Shown: positions 6,952-13,040 of the stretch, in pieces | Layout: every line of letters starts with the position of its first letter | How positions within the stretch are numbered: position 1 is the stretch's first letter | Source of the DNA: an uncultured Eubacteriales bacterium | Lineage (GTDB): Bacteria > Bacillota > Clostridia > Oscillospirales > Acutalibacteraceae | Length of the DNA: 40,998 nucleotides | Direction of reading: 5' to 3' | Assembly (NCBI GenBank): GCA_900315085.1 | Contig: OMXW01000003.1 | Span: 1 to 40,998 of the forward strand | Notes under the pieces: generated by a model | What the model saw: the letters and a program-made list of their open reading frames with translations, nothing else | Told to the model about the DNA's origin: nothing | The model's database searches: none | Made by a program: the position numbers and the translations under genes

Positions 6952-8658
6952 CTACGCGTTATTTTGCCTGTTCTGCGTTATGCTGTCTTTTATCTGATTG
7001 AACGAAATGCCGTATTTGAGCGCGATATCCTTTGCGTAGCTCACGCCCTGGGGAGGCAGCAGGCTGACCTTAAAGCTGCGCTCTCCGTCGTGCATTCCCG
7101 TTACAAGGCTTGCAGCCTTGCTGCCGCCCTCAACTTCGCTGTTGAGCTGCTCAACGCTGCGCGCGAGGTCGTGCATGTGGGTGTTGAATATACAGCGCAC
7201 TCCCAAAAACCTCATTGCCTTTACAACGTCCTTTGCGATGAACAAGCCTTCGGTTACGCTTGTTGTTGCAAGGCTTTCGTTTAGAAGCATTACACTGCGC
7301 TCGGTTGCGACCTCAAAGATTTCAGAAAGGCGCTTGCTCTCCTCGCCCAGTCGTCCGAGGTCAACGGTGTCGTTTTCATCTGCGGGAAAATGGGTGAAGA
7401 TATTGTCGCACGGGCTGATTGACGCCTGAGAAGCGGGAACGTATATTCCGAGCTGCGCAAGGTGCATTGCAAGTCCGTACGCCTGAGTAAAGATCGTCTT
7501 GCCGCCTCGGTTCGGTCCTGTGAGGATATATATGCGGTAGTCGTCGTTAAATTCGATATCGTTTGTTATGATGTTGATATTGTCGCCCTGAACGTTCTTT
7601 ATTGCGAGCTTGAGGTTGTACAAATCCTTGAACGAGCAGTCGCGCTGTTCGGGAGGAAGGATCTCTGCCTTGCACACGGGCATTCCCTGAGCCTTGATTT
7701 TGTCTATCAGCTCAGCCCAGCGCACATAGAAAATGATTTCGGGCATAAGGCTTGTAAGCGAGTATCCGCTGATATTGATGTAGCGTTTCAGGGTAAACTT
7801 GATTTCATTTACCGTGGAGCGCAGTATTTCGGTTACAGGGCGTTTGATTGCCTCTGAAAGTGCATCGTCTCCCGTGATGTTTGAAGGCTCTACGCTGAAA
7901 TTATCGGAGCCTGTGCGGCGGTCTGAGCTGCCGTCGCCTTTCTTGTATTCGCGGTGATTCGCAGGGTGGAACTGCTTGAAGCCGCTCACGTCGTTGCCCT
8001 CGTGAAGTCCGCTCTTTTTGTCGGCGAAGCTCATAAAACGGCGCATTAACCCCGCGTCGGTGAACTTTGTATCATTGAGCGAGATCACACCCGCGGTACG
8101 GGGACGGAGAAGTCCGTCGAGGTTAACGCCGATCGTTACGCTCTTGAGCCTCTTTGCCTTTTCAAGAGTTTCATCGATATCCATCTTCAACTCGTCAAAG
8201 TTGCTTTCGCGGCTGATATCGGTCACCATCTGTTTCAGGGTGAGCATGCCCTCGGACTGAATGTCGAGCGATTCAAGGGTAGCTTTTATCATATTGATAC
8301 AGCTTACATAGTCGTCAATTTCGCGCAGGCGGTTGACGAGCAGCCACAGCGACGAGGACTCCTGATCCTTTTGAAAACGCTCGATGTCGCGCAGGTCGGC
8401 AAGCTTTAAAACGAGCTCGCTCATCGCCTCTCTGAGCTTAGGGAATTTTAGAAAATCGTCAAAAACATCTCGGCGGTAACGGATGACCTCGGGGTCGTCG
8501 GTTACGCTGACCATAAGCTTGCGCATGTGCTCGCGCTCATATTTTTGGTCGGTAAGCGCGGCTAAAATAAAATCAATTGATAAATCGTTTATGCTTTCTT
8601 CCGTAAGCGTATTGCTTTTTCTTTCCGCGTTTTGCGGATATAACAGACTGTACTCCAT
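6952..8658 (-). CDS. MutS-family ATPase without mismatch-recognition domains
   Basis: 568 residues. The N-terminal two thirds are helical with a lever-like region (about 1-330). The C-terminal third is a MutS ATPase domain: Walker A GPNRGGKT at 381-388, the MutS-type YVPAS/ISPCDNIFTHF segment, signature region DLGRLGEESKRLSEI, and FNTHMHDLA. There is no MutS domain I/II, no MutS2 Smr domain and no KOW. The usual Walker B Asp-Glu is Asn-Glu (LLNES at 459-462); the catalytic Glu is kept. Start: the frame opens with GTG at 8673, but ATG at 8658 sits 7 bp behind GTGAGGTG. The role is unknown; a function in canonical mismatch repair is unlikely without the recognition domain. Confidence 0.88.
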   Translation of the reverse strand: MEYSLLYPQNAERKSNTLTEESINDLSIDFILAALTDQKYEREHMRKLMVSVTDDPEVIRYRRDVFDDFLKFPKLREAMSELVLKLADLRDIERFQKDQESSSLWLLVNRLREIDDYVSCINMIKATLESLDIQSEGMLTLKQMVTDISRESNFDELKMDIDETLEKAKRLKSVTIGVNLDGLLRPRTAGVISLNDTKFTDAGLMRRFMSFADKKSGLHEGNDVSGFKQFHPANHREYKKGDGSSDRRTGSDNFSVEPSNITGDDALSEAIKRPVTEILRSTVNEIKFTLKRYINISGYSLTSLMPEIIFYVRWAELIDKIKAQGMPVCKAEILPPEQRDCSFKDLYNLKLAIKNVQGDNINIITNDIEFNDDYRIYILTGPNRGGKTIFTQAYGLAMHLAQLGIYVPASQASISPCDNIFTHFPADENDTVDLGRLGEESKRLSEIFEVATERSVMLLNESLATTSVTEGLFIAKDVVKAMRFLGVRCIFNTHMHDLARSVEQLNSEVEGGSKAASLVTGMHDGERSFKVSLLPPQGVSYAKDIALKYGISFNQIKDSITQNRQNNA

Positions 8659-8681
8659 AAAATCGCACCTCACTTGCGTTT

Positions 8682-8710
8682 ATTATACCCTTTTTAAAAT
8701 CAACCTGCAA
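8682..8710 (-). promoter_or_regulatory. promoter of the MutS-like gene
   Basis: Minus strand TTGCAG (8705-8710), 17-bp spacer, perfect TATAAT (8682-8687), about 24 bp upstream of the start codon. Confidence 0.65.
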
Positions 8711-8729
8711 GCAACTATTTGTACAAAAA

Positions 8730-8930
8730 TTAAACCATTGGTTTAAAAAGCGGGGTTTTGCGCTCAAACTGAGTAAGATAATCAATTATACCGCGCTGAC
8801 AGATTTCATCCGCAAAGCATAACAGCGGAATAAGCGAGCTTTCCTGACGGAAGGTGTAGGAATTTATTTCTCCGTTTTCGGTTGCTATTACGCTGCAGTC
8901 AGCCAAATTTACGTTACAGAGCATCTTCAT
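8730..8930 (-). CDS. C-terminal part of the XRE/winged-helix regulator, beyond an in-frame TGA
   Basis: This 66-codon ORF starts with ATG directly after the TGA (8931-8933) of the upstream gene and is in the same reading frame. No ribosome site precedes the ATG (the sequence is GCCGACGAATGAATG). The protein (MKMLCNVNLADCSVIATENG, then EINSYTFRQESSLIPLLCFA...) reads as the second half of the winged helix begun in the upstream ORF at TPVSTSLIAKNTGLSHDRAD, followed by a helical tail. I infer that one stop codon splits a single 281-codon gene. It may be made by reinitiation or readthrough, or not at all. Confidence 0.6.
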   Translation of the reverse strand: MKMLCNVNLADCSVIATENGEINSYTFRQESSLIPLLCFADEICQRGIIDYLTQFERKTPLFKPMV

Positions 8931-9575
8931 TCATTCGTCGGCGCGGTCATGCGACAAGCCCGTGTTTTTTGCTATGAGCGAGGTGGAAACGGGCGTGTTG
9001 AGCCGCGTGTACATATAAAATATGATGTCGAGAACTTCGGGGTGTGAGAGAACTTCAAAAACCTCTCTTATTTGTTCACGGTCAACGAGCTTTTCATTGA
9101 GCGGTTTTTCGGGAGAAGGCAAAAGGAAAAAGTAGCGGAAGTCGTGAGACAGGCGCGCGCATACGATTCCGCTGTCATAGAGCAGCTTTGAAAAGTATTT
9201 AATGTTGAAGCTGTTGCGGAGATTATCGGGAAAGCCCTCGGGGATGGTTTCGGCTATGCTTTTTTCGCGCACCAGACCGAGAAGCACCATACAGCACAAT
9301 CTGAACGCGTGGTTGAAAACGTCTCCTGATTCGTCTGAAACGAGCTTGCTTATTATCTCCGCTTCAAGCGTCACCTCTGCCCTGCCGAACAGCGCGTCTA
9401 CGCTGACTTCGAGAACGTCGGCGATTTCGGGCAAAAGCTCTGCGTCGGGCGTGCCGCCGCGCTCCCATTTTGACACCGCCTGGGTGGTGACTCCCACAAG
9501 ACTGCCAAGCTGCTCCTGTGTGATACCCCTGAGCCGCCTGTACTGTCTGATTTTGGCTCCTATTACACTTGACAT
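8931..9575 (-). CDS. XRE-family transcriptional regulator, N-terminal part of an interrupted gene
   Basis: Residues 1-65 are a clear XRE/Cro helix-turn-helix (IGAKIRQYRRLRGITQEQLG, VTTQAVSKWERGGTPDAELL), ending in VDALFGR. A helical middle region follows, and near residue 190 a winged helix begins (LDIIFYMYTRLNTPVSTSLI, AKNTGLSHDRADE) and is cut by TGA. The same frame continues 66 codons further. Start: ATG at 9575, preceded on the minus strand by CGGACGGAGCGGATAAT. The target is unknown. The DNA-binding domain is intact, so the truncated product could still bind DNA. Confidence 0.85.
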   Translation of the reverse strand: MSSVIGAKIRQYRRLRGITQEQLGSLVGVTTQAVSKWERGGTPDAELLPEIADVLEVSVDALFGRAEVTLEAEIISKLVSDESGDVFNHAFRLCCMVLLGLVREKSIAETIPEGFPDNLRNSFNIKYFSKLLYDSGIVCARLSHDFRYFFLLPSPEKPLNEKLVDREQIREVFEVLSHPEVLDIIFYMYTRLNTPVSTSLIAKNTGLSHDRADE

Positions 9576-9610
9576 ATTATCCGCTCCGTCCGAATAATTA
9601 CTATATTTCT

Positions 9611-9638
9611 ATTGTACATCATTGCGGATTTTTTGCAA
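9611..9638 (-). promoter_or_regulatory. candidate promoter of the XRE regulator
   Basis: Minus strand TTGCAA (9633-9638), 16-bp spacer, TACAAT (9611-9616). Confidence 0.5.
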
Positions 9639-9640
9639 GA

Positions 9641-9675
9641 GAAAACGACCTCCGAAGCAAAAATTCGGAGGTCGT
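9641..9675 (-). terminator. terminator of the sigma/propeller operon
   Basis: A perfect 12-bp stem, ACGACCTCCGAA (9645-9656) with TTCGGAGGTCGT (9664-9675), followed on the minus strand by TTTTCTCTT. The palindromic repeat at 9693-9749 lies between it and the propeller gene. Confidence 0.82.
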
Positions 9676-9692
9676 GATTTTAAAGCCTTAAT

Positions 9693-9749
9693 ATGTCATT
9701 CGACTAAATCGCTGCGCGATTTTGCCTTAGGCGCCGCTCAGGATGACAT
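9693..9749. repeat. dispersed palindromic repeat, copy 2 (short form)
   Basis: A 57-bp copy with ends ATGTCATTCG and CAGGATGACAT. It contains CGACTAAATCGCTGCGCGATTT, the degenerate counterpart of the hairpin in copy 1. Confidence 0.75.
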
Positions 9750-9771
9750 GATTTACTAAAAGTAAGATTTT

Positions 9772-11739
9772 TCATTTGTATTCTACGCTATCAAGCTGAA
9801 ATGTGCTTCTGTCAGGGTCGGGAATCAAATAGATTTTATCTCCGATGTACACGCATCGCAGGGTTGGATCGTTATTGGTGTACTGCCGAATAATTTTGAT
9901 CTTTCCGTTTTCAATCTTAAAATTGAGCATTCCTCCGTTCTGCGTTTCCTCGCCTGAGCTTTCGAGCGGTATTATATAGTCGCCGCGTTCGGGATTGTAA
10001 ACAAGTGCGCGCGGCTGGTCCATTACGTTGGAATACTTATTTATTTTCTTGGTATCGGCAACCTTTGGCTTCATTGGATCGCTGACATCAAACAACACAA
10101 GCTTTAGCTTGTTTTCCACCGTTCCGTCCCTGCTCTCGCTGTAACCGATTCCGAGCACCTTGTTTTTGCCGACAGGGACAATCATACTTGAAAATCCGCT
10201 GATTTCAACCGCGCCGAGCAGCTTTGGCTTTTTAGGATTTTTAAGGCTGACTGCAAACAGCGGGTCTGTGTTGCGGTAGGTGATTATATACGCCGTATCA
10301 TCCAGGAAACGTACAGCCTTGCACTCTTCGCCCTTGGCAATTTTCCCTACTGAGCCAACGTTTTTCATATTCTCATCCAATACCGTCAGCTTTGTATGTT
10401 CGGCTTTGACATCCAAATCCAAAGACACGACCCTAAGATAACCGTTGCGCTCGTCCATCCAATACTGATTTTCAACAGTTCCGCCAACTGTGCCTCCTGC
10501 GACAAATTCAAGATTGTCTTTCAGACTTATTTTAACGATATTTGTATACCTGTTTTCCGAATTGAGCCGGCTATAATTACAGTCTGTGAGGTAGATGTTT
10601 TTTTCGCTGCAATACACGATATTCGCTGTTCCGATTACCGCGTGAGTGTCGATATCTTTCTCCTCATATTTAGTATCAAATGCGCTGATAACCGTCATGT
10701 CACAGTTTTGAGCCTTTGAAAAAGAATAAATTTTATTCGCGGTCAGCTTTTTAAGCTCACCTTTTTTTCCGGAGCGCGGAATCAGATTATTCTCATTTGA
10801 AAAATCCGTATATTCATCATGACTGTAATTTGATACCACATACAGTTTTGAACCTATCATTCGAGACGCTGTAAAGTCGCCGCTTTGTCCCATCATATCA
10901 ACAGCAGTAATATTATTTATGTCCGACACATCATAAACCACAGCATACACCGCGCTTGTTTCAACTTCTTTGTCGTTCATCACGTCCGGTACAAAGTATA
11001 CGTCGCAAATTACAATCAGCCTGCCGTCGCCGGCATATAGCTCACTGACTGCCAGATAATTGATTGTTGTTGTATTATTAATCGATTCTTTGATGCTTTT
11101 CCTTATGTTAATTGAAATTTCTTTATTGCTGTTTGGAACAAACACTTTGATCGTTCCGTACGTTCCGCTGTTATCGGCGCAGTAGATATTTTTTCCGTCG
11201 TTTTTTACTATGTCGCCCTCGTCAACGTTTTCCTCCTGACGATATGTTTTGCTGAAAGCTTCATAGTCTGAACCGCCATTGCCTGAACCCGACGAAGAAC
11301 CCCCTGAACTGCCCGCAACTATTTCATCCGCGGAATTGCTGTCCTCACCTTCATAATATGAGTTGTAATCGTCGTTTAATTCTTTCATGGTCATGCAGAT
11401 GTCCTTGTAGCTGTTGTAATGATACAGCATTGTTTTTGCGTCGTAGGTTCTGCTTACCGTATTATCATCGGGAGCGGTTGTCTGAGCGGTTTCCTCTGTC
11501 TTTACGGCGGAGTTATTTGAATTGAACAGGATTATTGTTATGGTCAGCACCGAAACAGCAACAGCCACTGACGCCGCGACAGCGGTTATTTTTTTGAGCC
11601 TGCCGCCCGGATTTTTCATTTCGCACACAGGCTCAATGTCTTTGATCGCGTCAAGCGCAAAGCCTTCGCCGAGTGAATACGGCGCCTTTACTCCGCTGTT
11701 TTCAAATTTGTCTTTTATAAAATCAAGGTCATTTTTCAT
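9772..11739 (-). CDS. membrane-tethered beta-propeller protein, probable anti-sigma/sensor partner
   Basis: 655 residues. The cytoplasmic head (1-50) has the length of short anti-sigma domains. One membrane segment follows at 51-72 (ITAVAASVAVAVSVLTITII). Next is a Thr-rich linker and a helix (TMLYHYNSYKDICMTMKELN), a Ser/Gly-rich spacer (GSSGGSSSGSGNGGS) and, from about residue 165, the beta-propeller family that opens NVDEGDIVKNDGKNIYC and repeats strands with Y...GDGRLIV, GSKLYVVSNY and GDKIYLIPD. The ATG lies 4 bp past the sigma factor's stop, and its ribosome site AGGTGA contains that stop, so translation is coupled. Family knowledge: C-terminal beta-propeller proteins of this type sit on the outside of Gram-positive cells. 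I infer that the head holds the sigma factor; no known anti-sigma motif is obvious. Confidence 0.85.
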   Translation of the reverse strand: MKNDLDFIKDKFENSGVKAPYSLGEGFALDAIKDIEPVCEMKNPGGRLKKITAVAASVAVAVSVLTITIILFNSNNSAVKTEETAQTTAPDDNTVSRTYDAKTMLYHYNSYKDICMTMKELNDDYNSYYEGEDSNSADEIVAGSSGGSSSGSGNGGSDYEAFSKTYRQEENVDEGDIVKNDGKNIYCADNSGTYGTIKVFVPNSNKEISINIRKSIKESINNTTTINYLAVSELYAGDGRLIVICDVYFVPDVMNDKEVETSAVYAVVYDVSDINNITAVDMMGQSGDFTASRMIGSKLYVVSNYSHDEYTDFSNENNLIPRSGKKGELKKLTANKIYSFSKAQNCDMTVISAFDTKYEEKDIDTHAVIGTANIVYCSEKNIYLTDCNYSRLNSENRYTNIVKISLKDNLEFVAGGTVGGTVENQYWMDERNGYLRVVSLDLDVKAEHTKLTVLDENMKNVGSVGKIAKGEECKAVRFLDDTAYIITYRNTDPLFAVSLKNPKKPKLLGAVEISGFSSMIVPVGKNKVLGIGYSESRDGTVENKLKLVLFDVSDPMKPKVADTKKINKYSNVMDQPRALVYNPERGDYIIPLESSGEETQNGGMLNFKIENGKIKIIRQYTNNDPTLRCVYIGDKIYLIPDPDRSTFQLDSVEYK

Positions 11740-11745
11740 GCTTGA

Positions 11746-12252
11746 TCACCTCAAAAACGCTTTCATTTTTGCAAGACTGCGCGACAGCCGCGAGCGAACC
11801 GTGTTTGGGTTTTGTCCCGTGAGCCTGCCGATTTCCCTGCTGTTAAAGCCTGCAACGGCTGACAGCAAAACTATATCTCTGTCGGTTGAATCGAGCAGAC
11901 TGAGAGCCTCGCTAAGTTCGGCTGAGGCAAAGCACGGTTCATATGAAGCGGAGTTTTTGTGACTGTCAAGGCTTTCAACGCCTTTGTTTTCAATCTGACG
12001 TTTTACAAGAGCGCAGCAGCTTCGGTAGAGGATCTTAAAAATCCACGCGTCAAACGCTTTTTCGTTTTTCAGCGTTCCGATGCTCTGATAGGCGCAGACT
12101 ATACAATCAGCCACCGCGTCCTGCGCGTCACTGTCGTTTCCGAGTTTGAAATAGGCGTACCTGTACAGCCTGTCCTTATACTGCGAATACAGCTTGGCAA
12201 AAGCCTCTTTGTCGCCCTGCACCGCCCTTTTTATCAGATTGTCTCCGCTCAT
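11746..12252 (-). CDS. ECF sigma factor (sigma-70 family)
   Basis: 168 residues with the two-domain ECF layout. Region 2 spans about 10-80 (EAFAKLYSQYKDRLYRYAYF; DAQDAVADCIVCAYQSIG; AFDAWIFKILYR). Region 4 spans about 110-165 (LSEALSLLDSTDRDIVLLSA; GFNSREIGRLTGQNPNTVRS, then RLSRSLAKM). It directs RNA polymerase to alternative promoters. It is the first gene of a two-gene operon with the tethered propeller protein. Start: ATG at 12252 behind GGGAGGCAATAAA. A TGCAAC-type element upstream suggests autoregulation. The signal it answers is unknown. Confidence 0.92.
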   Translation of the reverse strand: MSGDNLIKRAVQGDKEAFAKLYSQYKDRLYRYAYFKLGNDSDAQDAVADCIVCAYQSIGTLKNEKAFDAWIFKILYRSCCALVKRQIENKGVESLDSHKNSASYEPCFASAELSEALSLLDSTDRDIVLLSAVAGFNSREIGRLTGQNPNTVRSRLSRSLAKMKAFLR

Positions 12253-12281
12253 TTTATTGCCTCCCGCGACGTCTTCAACTG

Positions 12282-12312
12282 TTATGTGTTAAAAAAACGC
12301 CGAAGTGTTGCA
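12282..12312 (-). promoter_or_regulatory. candidate autoregulated ECF promoter
   Basis: On the minus strand TGCAAC (12307-12312) is followed by ACTTCGGCG, a T7 run and AACACATAAC. An AAC-containing -35 followed by a T-rich spacer is typical of ECF promoters. No housekeeping consensus is present here. Confidence 0.35.
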
Positions 12313-12328
12313 TGATTTTTATAAATTT

Positions 12329-12362
12329 CTAAAAATTCAGGGCTTGGCGACCGCCAAACCCT
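12329..12362 (-). terminator. terminator of the rlmB-rpe operon
   Basis: Minus strand AGGGTTTGGCG and CGCCAAGCCCT form an 11-bp stem with one G-U pair and a 2-nt loop, followed by GAATTTTTAG. It starts 10 bp after the rpe stop. Confidence 0.8.
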
Positions 12363-12371
12363 AAAATCATT

Positions 12372-13022
12372 TTATTTGCAAAGGCTTTTTAATTTTTCAA
12401 TAGCCTGAGCCGCGTCGTCAGCCTTGAACACTGCCGTACCGGCTACGCAGACGTCCACTCCCGCGGCGGCTGCCTGAGCGATTGTGCCCTCGCCTATTCC
12501 GCCGTCGGCTTCAACGAGAAGGTCAAGTCCGCGCTTTTTGCACTCGTCCTTGATTTGCGTTACCTTTGGAAGCATGTCCGCCATGAAGCTTTGTCCGCCG
12601 AAGCCCGGCTCTACCGTCATTACAAGCACTAAATCGAGCTTGTCAAGATACGGGAACACCGCGCTTGCAGGGGTTTTCGGCTTGATTACCAAGCCGACCT
12701 TTATTCCGCGCGATTTGATTTTTTCAATTGTTTCATCGATCGGAGAATCACACTCAACGTGAAAAGTGATTATATCCGCGCCGGCGTTTGCAAAGTCGTC
12801 GATGTATTTTAGCGGATCGGTAATCATAAGGTGAACGTCATAGGGCTTGTCCGAATACTTGCGGACGGTTTTGTAGACGGGAGCGCCAAAGGTGATGTTG
12901 GGCACAAAGTGGCCGTCCATTACGTCGAGGTGCATCCAGTCCGCGCCTGCCTTGTCCATTCTTTCGATTTCACTGCCCATTTTTGAAAAGTCACACGATA
13001 AAAGTGACGGAGCTATTTTCAA
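12372..13022 (-). CDS. rpe: ribulose-phosphate 3-epimerase
   Basis: 216 residues, the usual length for a single TIM-barrel epimerase interconverting ribulose 5-phosphate and xylulose 5-phosphate in the cytosolic pentose phosphate pathway. Diagnostic segments are IAPSLLSCDFSKMGSEIERM, WMHLDVMDGHFVPNITFG (metal-binding His and Asp), KPYDVHLMITDP, TFHVE, LVLVMTVEPGFGGQSFM and VEADGGIGEGT. Start: TTG at 13022 behind GGGAGGAAACAAA; no better ATG is available. It is the last gene of an operon after rlmB and the pseudo-P-type ATPase, with an 18-bp gap upstream and a terminator downstream. Confidence 0.97.
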   Translation of the reverse strand: MKIAPSLLSCDFSKMGSEIERMDKAGADWMHLDVMDGHFVPNITFGAPVYKTVRKYSDKPYDVHLMITDPLKYIDDFANAGADIITFHVECDSPIDETIEKIKSRGIKVGLVIKPKTPASAVFPYLDKLDLVLVMTVEPGFGGQSFMADMLPKVTQIKDECKKRGLDLLVEADGGIGEGTIAQAAAAGVDVCVAGTAVFKADDAAQAIEKLKSLCK

Positions 13023-13040
13023 ATTTGTTTCCTCCCAAAA

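Noticed and set aside
8931-8933. Selenocysteine insertion at the in-frame TGA
   Set aside because: The context is a DNA-binding winged helix with no redox role, and no SECIS-like hairpin is evident just downstream; a nonsense mutation is simpler.
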